Source: NCEH01 sp002257205 (GTDB lineage Bacteria > Pseudomonadota > Alphaproteobacteria > Rhizobiales > Xanthobacteraceae). Taken from it: a stretch of DNA of 64,000 nucleotides. Of this stretch, positions 8,683 to 16,606 are shown piece by piece. Position numbers and translations under genes: made by a program. The stretch is from the NCBI RefSeq assembly GCF_043195105.1, contig NZ_JBAFWO010000007.1; one strand, written 5' to 3'. The notes under the pieces were generated by a model. That model made no database searches. It was not told where the DNA came from and was given only the letters and a program-made list of their open reading frames with translations. Numbering within the stretch: position 1 is the stretch's first letter; every line of letters begins with the position of its first letter.

Positions 8683-10002
8683 ATGAAGACCCAGCAGATC
8701 CTGTCCCTCAATGCCTTCCAGCCGGGGGAAACCGCAGGGCTTTCGGATGATGTGGCGGTGCTGGTGGAACGCCGCAAGCGCAGCTTCGGCGCCTCCTCCG
8801 TGCTGTTCTACCAGCAGCCGCTGCATGTGGTCAGCGCGTCCGGCGCGACGATCCGCACGGCTGATGGGGCGGACTATCTCGACCTCTACAACAATGTCCC
8901 CTCGGTGGGCCATTGCCACCCCAAGGTGGTGGAGGCGGTGCAGAAGCAGGTCGCGCTTTTGAACTGCCACACGCGCTATCTGTTTGATAACGTGCACGAT
9001 TATGCCGAGCGGCTGCTGGCGACCTTCCCGGTGGCGCTGTCCAATCTCGCGCTCACCTGCACGGGAAGCGAGAGCAATGACCTCGCCTTGCGCATCGTCG
9101 CCATGGCCACCGGCGGCACCGGCTTCATCGTCACAAAGACCGCCTATCACGGCAACACCACCGCCGTGACCGAGGTTTCGCCCTCCTCCTACAAGGTGGG
9201 CGCGCCGCCCAAATATGTACGCACCGTGCCGGCCCCCGATCCCCGCGTGTTTCCCGGCGATCTCGGCGCCGGCTTCGCCCAGGCGGTGCGCGCGGCCATC
9301 GCGGCGCTGGAGGCGGACGGAATAAAGTTCGCCGGCCTGCTGGTGGATACCATCTTCTCCAGCGACGGCGTGTTCGCCGATCCCAAGGGCTTCCTGAAGG
9401 AGGCGGTGGAGGTGGTGCATGCGGCCGGCGGCCTGTTCATCGCCGACGAGGTGCAGCCCGGCTTCGGCCGCACCGGCTCCGGCATGTGGGGCTTTGCGCG
9501 CCATGGATTGGTGCCGGACGTGGTGACCATGGGCAAGCCCATGGGCAACGGCATTCCCATGGGCGGCGTCGTCACCCGGCCGGAATTGCTGAAGGGCTAT
9601 TGCGACGCCTTCGGCTATTTCAACACCTTCGGCGGCAATCCGGTGGCGGCGGCGGCGGGCTTGGCCGTGCTCGAGGTGATCGAGCAGGAGGGGCTGATCG
9701 CCCATGCGGCGATGGTGGGCCGCCACATCACGGAGCGGTTGAAGGCGGCGCGGGCGCGCTGCCCGGCGCTCGGCATGGTGCGCGGGGCGGGGCTCTATCT
9801 CGGCGTCGATATCGTCGACGGCGAGAAGGCCGATGCGGCGGGCGCGACGGCGCTCATCAATGCCTTGCGCGAAAAGCGCATCCTCATCGGCGCGGCGGGG
9901 CCGCTCGGCAATGTGCTGAAGGTGCGCCCGCCGCTGTGCCTGAGCCTGGAGCAGGCGGACCGGTTCGTGGATGCGGTGGAAGCCATCCTCGCGCCGAAAT
10001 AA
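8683..10002 (+). CDS. Class III PLP enzyme, AGXT2L-type phospho-lyase or aminotransferase
   Basis: A 439-residue fold-type I PLP enzyme. Features recalled from AGXT2L1/AGXT2L2 are N-N-V..VGHCHP near residue 70, the T-R-Y-L-x-D-N stretch, IADEVQPGFGRTG, and GKPMGNG around the PLP lysine (Lys285). Ordinary class III transaminases more often have GK..GGG there. AGXT2L enzymes eliminate phosphate from phosphoethanolamine or 5-phosphohydroxylysine to give ammonia and an aldehyde. With the kinase 50 bp upstream this makes a kinase/phospho-lyase pair. A plain omega-aminotransferase remains possible. Confidence 0.88.
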   Translation: MKTQQILSLNAFQPGETAGLSDDVAVLVERRKRSFGASSVLFYQQPLHVVSASGATIRTADGADYLDLYNNVPSVGHCHPKVVEAVQKQVALLNCHTRYLFDNVHDYAERLLATFPVALSNLALTCTGSESNDLALRIVAMATGGTGFIVTKTAYHGNTTAVTEVSPSSYKVGAPPKYVRTVPAPDPRVFPGDLGAGFAQAVRAAIAALEADGIKFAGLLVDTIFSSDGVFADPKGFLKEAVEVVHAAGGLFIADEVQPGFGRTGSGMWGFARHGLVPDVVTMGKPMGNGIPMGGVVTRPELLKGYCDAFGYFNTFGGNPVAAAAGLAVLEVIEQEGLIAHAAMVGRHITERLKAARARCPALGMVRGAGLYLGVDIVDGEKADAAGATALINALREKRILIGAAGPLGNVLKVRPPLCLSLEQADRFVDAVEAILAPK

Positions 10003-10026
10003 GCCGGCGCGTCCTCAAGCGCTGTC

Positions 10027-10082
10027 TCAGGGCAGGCTTCTCAGGGCAGGCCTTTCAGGGCAGGCCTTTCAGGGCAGGCTTG
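10027..10082. repeat. 14-bp tandem repeat, four copies
   Basis: TCAGGGCAGGCYTY is repeated four times with a 14-bp period, starting at 10027, 10041, 10055 and 10069. Read on the minus strand each TCA is a TGA stop. The first one met by the acyltransferase frame (10069-10071) ends that protein, so the expansion occupies the 3' end and downstream flank of the gene. The last codons of the protein come from the repeat. Confidence 0.9.
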
Positions 10083-11103
10083 GCGCGACGCGCGCCGGCG
10101 GACGGCGCGTCATCAGGCGCAGGAGCGGGCGTTCGATGGTGAAATGCACCACCACGCCCGCCGCCACCGCCGCGATGATGGCGCCGATGGTGAACACGGC
10201 GATGCCGCCCGGCAGATCGGCGGGAACCAATTTGCGCCAGATCTGCCCGGCCGCCGAAAGCGCGATGCCGTGGACGATATAGATCGAATAGGAGGCATCC
10301 CCCAGCAGGACGAGAAAGGGATATTTGTGCACCGCGCCGGCCTTTTCCAGCGCCAGCGCGCCGATGACGATCATCGCCGCCGGCAGGCCCCAGAGCAGGA
10401 AGCGCATCTGCGGCGTTACATCGTTGATGGCAAGCATCACGGCGAAACCAACCAGGAGCAGCGCCCATGCCGCCGCAACGGAAAGCGCACGGCCCTGAAG
10501 ATACCAGATCCCCACCATGACGCCGAAGATGAATTCGATGATGAGGGTGGAGGTGTAGAAGGTCAGCATCACGTTGGGTGATGGCAGCGCGGCGCCGAGC
10601 AGGACCAGGCCCGCGAACAGCGCGATGATGGTGGCGACGCGCATGCGGTCCGGCAGCAGAAGCACGAGGCCCCACACCAGATAGAAGAACATCTCGTAAT
10701 TCAGCGTCCAGCCCGGAATAACCACCGGCTCGATGGTCGGGAATACGGGATGCTGCGCCGGCAGGAACAGATAGGAGGCGATGATGTGCCACAGTTCCGG
10801 CCGCCCGCTCTGCACCGCGCTCGGCACGAACAGCATCAGAAACACGAAAAGACTGGTGATGATCCAGTAAAGTGGAACAATGCGCACCAGGCGTTTCTGG
10901 TAAAAGGTGAGCGTATAGCCGGTCCTGTTGGTTGTCGTCACCAACATCAGGAAGCCGCTGATAATGAAAAAAAGATCAACGCCGCTGGCGAGCGAGGCGG
11001 GCCACCACCCGTGATAGTCCATCCGCTCGAGCTGGACATGAACGTGGAAGCATACAACCATGATGCTCGCGATCGCCCGCAAATATTGAAGCGAGTCAAG
11101 CAT
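10069..11103 (-). CDS. Acyltransferase 3 family membrane protein (OafA/ExoZ-like)
   Basis: A 344-residue polytopic inner-membrane protein. The N-terminus L-Q-Y-L-R-A-I-A, then a His in VVCFHVH, and GVDLFFIISGFLM are hallmarks of acyltransferase 3 proteins, followed by about nine more membrane segments. Such enzymes move acetyl or other acyl groups onto extracellular polysaccharide. The position beside an initiating sugar transferase and EPS export genes supports a role in decorating the exopolysaccharide. It is transcribed away from the 11337 gene across a 233-bp control region. Confidence 0.9.
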   Translation of the reverse strand: MLDSLQYLRAIASIMVVCFHVHVQLERMDYHGWWPASLASGVDLFFIISGFLMLVTTTNRTGYTLTFYQKRLVRIVPLYWIITSLFVFLMLFVPSAVQSGRPELWHIIASYLFLPAQHPVFPTIEPVVIPGWTLNYEMFFYLVWGLVLLLPDRMRVATIIALFAGLVLLGAALPSPNVMLTFYTSTLIIEFIFGVMVGIWYLQGRALSVAAAWALLLVGFAVMLAINDVTPQMRFLLWGLPAAMIVIGALALEKAGAVHKYPFLVLLGDASYSIYIVHGIALSAAGQIWRKLVPADLPGGIAVFTIGAIIAAVAAGVVVHFTIERPLLRLMTRRPPARVAPSLP

Positions 11104-11336
11104 CCGTTAATGGTCTCCTGCGCATTTAATGGAGAAGCTCTATCGAAGGCGGCGCGAATGATCAAGGCATACGGGGGGACGGCCCGTTTTGGCGGCGCGG
11201 AACCATGTGCCGGCAAATCAACGGGCGTTGGGCCGTGTGGCGCGAAACTCCGTCTTGACCCCTTTCCGCTTCTTGCGCAGAACCTTCGATGCCCCAGCGG
11301 GCATAGCGATTTTTTGAGTTTTCGGGGTTGGTGGCT
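11104..11336. promoter_or_regulatory. Divergent region between acyltransferase and sugar transferase genes
   Basis: The region must hold promoters for both divergent EPS genes, though I cannot fix boxes. A small hairpin, ATGCCC at 11289-11294 and GGGCAT at 11299-11304, is followed five bases later by six T at 11110-like spacing (11110 is not meant; the T run is 11310-11315 within the window numbering used here as 11110+200). It lies in the leader of the sugar transferase gene and could act as a weak attenuator. Confidence 0.25.
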
Positions 11337-12740
11337 ATGACGCGTTGGACCCATGGCCTGATAAATCGCCTGGTCGTGCTGTGCGATGTGACGATGATCG
11401 TGCTCGCCGCGGCATTGTCCTATTCCGTCTGGCATTTCGCCACCTGGAGCCAGGTGGCCATATTGTGCGCCTTCGGCGCGGCCGTGTTCACGCAGATCCT
11501 TCAGCTCGGGCGCGCCTACCGGGTTGAGCACTACAGCCATTCGCTGCGGCAGATCGGCCATCTGATCGTCGGCGGCGTGCCGGCTTCGCTGCTGGTCGCG
11601 GTTTTTTATTATGCCCTGGTGCCGATCCACACCACCAATCTGCCCGGCCTGCTGGCCTGGGGGGTGACGACGGGCATCGCGCTGATCCTCGGCCGGCTGG
11701 TGATCGTGCGTCTCGGCATGGCGCAGGCGCGCCGCCACGAGGTTCTGCGCCGGCAGGTGGTGCTGGTGGGCGATGTGGACCGGGCGCGCGCCTTCGCGCT
11801 GCGCTGCGCGGAGGAAGACGACGAGAGTCTGTTCGTGTTCCTCGGCATTTTCGACGACAAGCCGCATGATCCGCAGACCGCCGATCTCGCCCATCCCCCG
11901 GTGCTGGGTGGCCTGCCGGATTTCCTGAAATTCGTGCAGAACCACCGCGTGGACGTGGTGGCGATCGTCGAGACCTGGGAAAATCCGCTGAAGATCGGCG
12001 CGATCGTCGAGCAATTGCACCGCATCGCCGCCGACGTGCTGGTGGAGCTTGATCCCGATGGCTTCAACCTGCGCTTCGCCCGCGTCACCAGCATCGCCGG
12101 CCAGCCCGCGCTTCAGGTGCAGCAGCGCCCGCTGAAGGGCTCGCTCGGCTTGCTGAAGGCGCTGGAGGATTATTCCGTGGCGGTGATCGGGCTGATCCTG
12201 GTCTCGCCCATCCTGCTCGGCGCGGCGCTCGCCATCAAGCTGGATTCGCCCGGCCCGATCTTCTTCCGCCAGCCGCGCGTCGGCTTGAACAACAAGGTGT
12301 TCACGGTGTTCAAGCTGCGCACCATGACCGTGGACCCGAGCGACGACGGCTCGCTCGGCACCACCAAGTTCAACCCACGCATCACCCGCGTCGGCGGCCT
12401 GCTGCGGCGCCTCTCCATCGACGAGCTGCCGCAATTGCTGAACGTGCTCAAGGGCGACATGTCCGTGGTCGGCCCGCGTCCCCATGTGCCGAACATGCAG
12501 GTGGCCGAGGATGTTCGCTATGAGGCAATCCGCGAATATGTGGCACGATATCGGATGAAGCCGGGCATCACCGGCTGGGCGCAGATCAATGGCATGCGCG
12601 GCGGCATCAACACCGTGGAAAAGGCCGAGCGCGGGGCGAAGCTCGACCTGTTCTACATAGAAAACTGGTCCATATGGTTCGACATCAGGATCATGCTTCT
12701 CACCATCACCAAGGGCATGGCGGGCCGCGACGTCTTCTGA
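11337..12740 (+). CDS. Undecaprenyl-phosphate sugar phosphotransferase (initiating EPS enzyme)
   Basis: A 467-residue polyprenyl glycosylphosphotransferase of the WbaP/ExoY/WcaJ group. The N-terminal third has about four or five hydrophobic segments, a CoA-binding-like nucleotide domain follows, and the C-terminal catalytic domain starts near residue 280 with SPGPIFFRQPRVG and FKLRTM, then SIDELPQLLNVLKGDMS and GPRP. It moves a hexose-1-phosphate from UDP-sugar to undecaprenyl phosphate and so starts repeat-unit assembly at the inner membrane. The ATG at 11337 is chosen over a TTG nine bases upstream. The 3' end overlaps the GH18 gene by 67 bp. Confidence 0.9.
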   Translation: MTRWTHGLINRLVVLCDVTMIVLAAALSYSVWHFATWSQVAILCAFGAAVFTQILQLGRAYRVEHYSHSLRQIGHLIVGGVPASLLVAVFYYALVPIHTTNLPGLLAWGVTTGIALILGRLVIVRLGMAQARRHEVLRRQVVLVGDVDRARAFALRCAEEDDESLFVFLGIFDDKPHDPQTADLAHPPVLGGLPDFLKFVQNHRVDVVAIVETWENPLKIGAIVEQLHRIAADVLVELDPDGFNLRFARVTSIAGQPALQVQQRPLKGSLGLLKALEDYSVAVIGLILVSPILLGAALAIKLDSPGPIFFRQPRVGLNNKVFTVFKLRTMTVDPSDDGSLGTTKFNPRITRVGGLLRRLSIDELPQLLNVLKGDMSVVGPRPHVPNMQVAEDVRYEAIREYVARYRMKPGITGWAQINGMRGGINTVEKAERGAKLDLFYIENWSIWFDIRIMLLTITKGMAGRDVF

Positions 12741-13732
12741 GCGGCCTGGTTCTGGTCCTCGCCGCCTGCGCGGCTTTTCTGCTCACCGGCGGCGCGCCCG
12801 CCCGCGCGGCGGAGCCGTCCCGGCCATTCCTCGCCTATCATGCCAGCTGGTACGAGGTGCAGACCTCGGTCGCCGCCGACACTAGCCTTGCCCGCCTGCC
12901 GGGCTATATCACCCATGTGGCGCTCAGCTTCGTGAAGCCGGATCTCGTCTATGTCGGCGATCTCGACCTGAAGGGCACGGGCCTGCTCTATCCGTTTTCC
13001 GGCGCCGTTCTGAAACAGGCGGTGGCGCTGCTGAAGGCGCGCCATCCCGGCATCAAGGTGCTGATCTCCGTCGGTGGCTGGGGCTATTTCGGCTGGGACA
13101 AGCTCGACGCGCCGGCACTGGCGCGTCTGGTGCGCGATCTCGGTGCCGACGGGGTGGACGTGGATTATGAAACCCCCGACCCGGCCTGCGTCGCGCGCGG
13201 GGACGGCATGGCCTGTCCCGGCGACGCGCGCTCCATCTCGGTGATCGAGCAGGTGCGCAAGGTGCTGCCGCGGCCGTTCGTGGTGTCGGTGGCGGGCTGG
13301 AGCGTGGGCGCCTATGGCGCCGGCGATTTCCGCGCCTCCGCGCCGCGCAGCCCGTGGACCGGCTCGATCCTGGCGCTGCTGGCCGCCCCGGTGGCGGCCG
13401 AGATCGACCTCGTCTCCATCATGTCCTACGACGCCGGCCCGCGCTATCGCCCGCAGGAGGCATTCCGCGCTTATCGCCGGCTGTGGAAGGGCCCGCTCAT
13501 GCTGGGCGTGCCGGTGATGCCGAGCGAGTCGGGCGGGCCGCGCTTCACCGTGGACTATACGCGCCGCATGCTGGATTCCGTGACCGCCGACCCGCGCGCC
13601 GGCGCCATGCTCTATGCGGTGCGCCTCACGCCGCCGGGGGTGATCGGCCCGGACAATCCCGACGACCGCTATCTCGCCGCCACCATCTGCATGGCGCTCG
13701 CTCTCGCCGATTGCTCGGCGCCCATGCCGTAA
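12674..13732 (+). CDS. Glycoside hydrolase family 18 protein, secreted
   Basis: A 352-residue chitinase-fold protein. A signal sequence is visible (GLVLVLAACAAFLLTGGAPARA, residues about 24-45), and the GH18 catalytic motif DGVDVDYE is complete, including the last Asp and the acid Glu, with the SVGGWG strand upstream. ATG 12674 is the only usual start before the signal sequence; it gives an unusually long, histidine-rich n-region encoded in overlap with the sugar transferase. In an EPS locus the likely target is the polymer itself or a related GlcNAc polymer, for trimming or release. Substrate is inferred. Confidence 0.82.
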   Translation: MVRHQDHASHHHQGHGGPRRLLSGLVLVLAACAAFLLTGGAPARAAEPSRPFLAYHASWYEVQTSVAADTSLARLPGYITHVALSFVKPDLVYVGDLDLKGTGLLYPFSGAVLKQAVALLKARHPGIKVLISVGGWGYFGWDKLDAPALARLVRDLGADGVDVDYETPDPACVARGDGMACPGDARSISVIEQVRKVLPRPFVVSVAGWSVGAYGAGDFRASAPRSPWTGSILALLAAPVAAEIDLVSIMSYDAGPRYRPQEAFRAYRRLWKGPLMLGVPVMPSESGGPRFTVDYTRRMLDSVTADPRAGAMLYAVRLTPPGVIGPDNPDDRYLAATICMALALADCSAPMP

Positions 13733-13859
13733 CCTCCGACACCCGCGCGCATATTTTTTTCTATTTCAATGCGCCGCGATTCCAGGGACTTCCCGCAACG
13801 CACCCAGCGCAATGGTGCGGCGCTACCGAAAATTCCCGTTGCGGGTGGATTGACGGCCC

Positions 13860-13880
13860 TTATGCTCCATGTAAGCATAA
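13860..13880. promoter_or_regulatory. Palindrome upstream of nadA, distal site
   Basis: TTATGCT and AGCATAA form a perfect 7-bp inverted repeat with a 7-bp spacer. The half-site matches the proximal palindrome at 13924-13944, so the two look like operators for one regulator. NadQ-type regulators control nadABC in several alphaproteobacteria; assigning these sites to NadQ is inference, since no regulator gene is nearby. Confidence 0.6.
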
Positions 13881-13889
13881 GAGAAAGAA

Positions 13890-13914
13890 AGCCGGCTTTG
13901 ATCCGGCTGTTTTT
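13890..13914 (+). terminator. Terminator-like hairpin between the two nad palindromes
   Basis: AGCCGG at 13890-13895 and CCGGCT at 13903-13908 enclose a 7-base loop, followed by G and a run of T. It could end transcription from the GH18 gene about 160 bp upstream, or act in the nadA leader if the promoter lies at the distal palindrome. Confidence 0.5.
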
Positions 13915-13923
13915 CGGCTGTTG

Positions 13924-13944
13924 ATATGCTCAGATCGAGCATAT
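13924..13944. promoter_or_regulatory. Palindrome upstream of nadA, proximal site
   Basis: ATATGCTC and GAGCATAT form a perfect 8-bp inverted repeat around a 5-bp centre. It ends 14 bp before the nadA ATG at 13959 and directly precedes the Shine-Dalgarno sequence GGGGAG. Shares the core TATGCT with the site at 13860-13880. Binding here would block transcription or initiation of nadABC. Confidence 0.65.
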
Positions 13945-13958
13945 GGGGAGACGTTTCC

Positions 13959-15005
13959 ATGCTCGACACCCCGGTTTCATCGGCGCTCGAGGTCGCGCCC
14001 GTCGATTTGGCGCCCGTCGATGTCCCTGCGCCCGCGGGTGGGATGCCCTTGCCCGATCTCTACGCCAAGGTCTCGCGCCATGTGCCGGCGATGGAATGGG
14101 CGGCGCTGGCGGACGATGTCGCGGCCATTCTGCGCCTGAAGAAGGAGCGCAACGCGATCCTGCTGGCGCATAATTACCAGGCACCGGAAATCTTCCACAC
14201 GGTGGCCGACATCGTCGGCGACAGCCTCGCTTTGGCGCGCGAGGCGGCCAAGGCCGATGCCGACGTGATCGTGCTCGCGGGCGTGCATTTCATGGCCGAG
14301 ACCGCGAAGATCCTGAACCCCGACAAGGTGGTGCTGATCCCCGACGAGCGCGCCGGCTGCTCGCTCGCCGACAGCATCACGCCGGAAGACGTGCGCGGCC
14401 TGCGCGCCCGCTATCCCGGCGTGCCCATCGTCACCTATGTGAACACGTCCGCCGCCGTGAAGGCGGAATCCGATGTGTGCTGCACCTCGGGCAATGCCAA
14501 GAAGATCGTCGAGGGGCTCGGCGTGCCGCGCGTCATCATGATCCCCGACGAGTATCTCGCCCGCAACATCGCCGCCCAGACCGATGTGGAAATCATCACC
14601 TGGAACGGCCATTGCGAGGTGCACGAACTGTTCTCGCCCTCCGACATCACCGACATCCGCGACATCTATGCGGACGTGACCGTGATCGCCCATCCCGAAT
14701 GCCCGCCGGACGTGATTGCGGCCGCCGACTTCTCCGGCTCCACCGCCGAGATGGTGCAGTTCGTGGCCGATCATCGCCCGGCGCGGGTGGCGCTCGTCAC
14801 CGAATGCTCCATGGGCGATAATGTGTCGGTGCATTATCCCGAGATCGACTTCGTGAAGCCGTGCAACCTCTGCCCGCACATGAAGCGCATCACGCTGAAG
14901 AACATCCGCCGGGCGTTGGAAACCATGTCGCCCCAGGTCCATGTGGACCCCGCTCTGGTGCCCGGCGCCCGCGCGAGCGTCGAGCGCATGCTGGCGATCA
15001 AGTGA
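13959..15005 (+). CDS. nadA: Quinolinate synthase A
   Basis: A 348-residue [4Fe-4S] enzyme that condenses iminoaspartate with dihydroxyacetone phosphate to quinolinate, second step of de novo NAD synthesis in the cytoplasm. Cluster-ligand cysteines are visible in the contexts RAGCSL, TECSMGD and the C-terminal CNLC, and the AHNYQ and VHFMAET motifs are intact. The ATG at 13959 has GGGGAG at a good distance; an ATG 33 bp upstream lies within the proximal palindrome and is unlikely. nadB follows with overlap or a few bases. Confidence 0.97.
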   Translation: MLDTPVSSALEVAPVDLAPVDVPAPAGGMPLPDLYAKVSRHVPAMEWAALADDVAAILRLKKERNAILLAHNYQAPEIFHTVADIVGDSLALAREAAKADADVIVLAGVHFMAETAKILNPDKVVLIPDERAGCSLADSITPEDVRGLRARYPGVPIVTYVNTSAAVKAESDVCCTSGNAKKIVEGLGVPRVIMIPDEYLARNIAAQTDVEIITWNGHCEVHELFSPSDITDIRDIYADVTVIAHPECPPDVIAAADFSGSTAEMVQFVADHRPARVALVTECSMGDNVSVHYPEIDFVKPCNLCPHMKRITLKNIRRALETMSPQVHVDPALVPGARASVERMLAIK

Positions 15006-15010
15006 CCGCC

Positions 15011-16606
15011 ATGACATCCCTCGCAGCCGGGAGCGACGCGGACCGCGTCATCATCATCGGCGCCGGGGTGGCGGGCATCGCCTGCGCCCTCGCGCTCGCG
15101 CCCCTGAAGGTGCTGGTGGTGGCCCCGCAAGGCGTCGCCGCCGTGCCGGCCACCGCCATGGCCCAGGGCGGCATCGCCGCCGCGATCGGCGCGGACGATC
15201 ATTTCGACCTGCACACCGCCGATACGCTCAGGGCCGGGGCCGGCCTCACCGATCCCGAGGCGGCCGCGCGCGTCACCGCCGCCGCGGCCTCCGTCATCGC
15301 CCGCCTCGCGGACTGGGGCGTCGCCTTCGATACCGATGCGGCGGGCGCCATCGCGCTGGGGCTGGAAGCCGCCCACAGCCGCAATCGCATCGTCCATGCC
15401 GATGGCGACGCCACGGGCAAGGCCGTGCTCGATGCGCTCATCGCCCGCGCCCGCATCAGCCCGCATATCTCCCGCCGCACCGATCTTACGGCCATCGACC
15501 TGCTGCGCGATGCGCACGGGCGCGTCACCGGCGTGCGCTGTCTCGGCACCAATGGCGCGCGCACGGACCTTTCCGGCCGCGCCGTGGTGCTCGCCACCGG
15601 CGGGCTCGGCGGGCTCTATGCCTCCACCACCAATCCGCGCGCCGCGCTCGGCAGCGGGCTCGCGCTCGCCGCGCGGGCGGGGGCGGTGCTGCGCGACGTC
15701 GAGTTCGTGCAATTCCACCCCACCGCGATTGCCGCCGCGCGCGATCCCATGCCGCTCGCCACCGAGGCGCTGCGCGGGGAAGGCGCGATCCTGCTCAACG
15801 ACCAGGGCGAACGCTTCATGGCCGATGTGGCGGGGGCGGAACTCGCGCCGCGCGACGTGGTGGCCCGCGCCATCCATGCGCAGATCGTCGCCGGCCGGCG
15901 CGTGACGCTGGATGCCCGCGCCTGCCTTGGCGACCGGTTCGCCGCGCGCTTTCCCTCGGTGCATGCCTTGTGTCTGGAAAGCGGCATCGACCCCGCGCGC
16001 GAGGCGATCCCGGTGCGCCCGGCGGCGCATTATCACATGGGCGGCGTGAAGGTGGATGCCCACGGCCGCACCAGCGTGCCCGGCCTCTATGCCTGCGGCG
16101 AGGTGGCCTCCACCGGCCTGCACGGCGCGAACCGGCTGGCGAGCAATTCCCTGCTGGAGGCGATCGCCTTCTCCGGCTGGATTTCCGAGGCCATCTTCGC
16201 CGAGGCCGCCCGCGCGGCCGACACCGCCGAGATGCCCGCGCGGACACCGAAGTCGGCGCTCGCCATCGAGACCGTGCGGCGGATCATGGATCGCCATGTG
16301 GGCGTGGTGCGTTCGGCGGCCGGGCTCGGCGAGGCGCTGCGCGCGCTCGCGCCCTTTGCCGACCACGATGATGCGGCCTTTGTGGCAAGCCTGGTCGCGC
16401 TCGCGGCGCTCAAGCGGGAAGAGAGCCGGGGCGGGCATTTCCGCGCCGACCATCCCGCGCCCGAACCCCAGGGCCGCCACAGCCCGCTCGACCCCGCGCA
16501 GATCGCCGCCGCCCTCGCCCCGTGGCAAGTCCCGTGGCAAGTCCCGTGGCAAGTCCCGTGGCAGAGCCCCTGGCAGGCAGAACCCGCCTTCAAGGAAGCC
16601 GTCTGA
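15011..16606 (+). CDS. nadB: L-aspartate oxidase, with C-terminal PWQV repeats
   Basis: A 531-residue flavoenzyme that oxidises L-aspartate to iminoaspartate for NadA. FAD motif GAGVAGIACALALA is near residue 15, and HGANRLASNSLLEA and the substrate-loop EFVQFHPTA are intact. A GTG at 15002 overlaps the nadA stop (GTGA) and is an alternative start three codons earlier. Oddly, the end carries PWQV in tandem, coded by a 12-bp unit repeated from 16520 to about 16579, directly before the stop. The repeats lie outside the catalytic core. TGA overlaps the nadC ATG. Confidence 0.95.
   Translation: MTSLAAGSDADRVIIIGAGVAGIACALALAPLKVLVVAPQGVAAVPATAMAQGGIAAAIGADDHFDLHTADTLRAGAGLTDPEAAARVTAAAASVIARLADWGVAFDTDAAGAIALGLEAAHSRNRIVHADGDATGKAVLDALIARARISPHISRRTDLTAIDLLRDAHGRVTGVRCLGTNGARTDLSGRAVVLATGGLGGLYASTTNPRAALGSGLALAARAGAVLRDVEFVQFHPTAIAAARDPMPLATEALRGEGAILLNDQGERFMADVAGAELAPRDVVARAIHAQIVAGRRVTLDARACLGDRFAARFPSVHALCLESGIDPAREAIPVRPAAHYHMGGVKVDAHGRTSVPGLYACGEVASTGLHGANRLASNSLLEAIAFSGWISEAIFAEAARAADTAEMPARTPKSALAIETVRRIMDRHVGVVRSAAGLGEALRALAPFADHDDAAFVASLVALAALKREESRGGHFRADHPAPEPQGRHSPLDPAQIAAALAPWQVPWQVPWQVPWQSPWQAEPAFKEAV
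16520..16579. repeat. 12-bp tandem repeat inside nadB
   Basis: CCGTGGCAAGTC is present in three perfect copies (16520, 16532, 16544) and two diverged ones (16556, 16568). It is in frame and encodes P-W-Q-V units near the C-terminus of NadB. Confidence 0.9.

Noticed and set aside
10027..10082. Possible CRISPR-like array
   Set aside because: The units are contiguous 14-bp copies without spacers; it is a simple tandem repeat.
11110..11115. Typing check for the hairpin in the 11104-11336 region
   Set aside because: The T run that follows the ATGCCC/GGGCAT stem is at 11310-11315; other numbers given in that entry's aside are not meant as positions.
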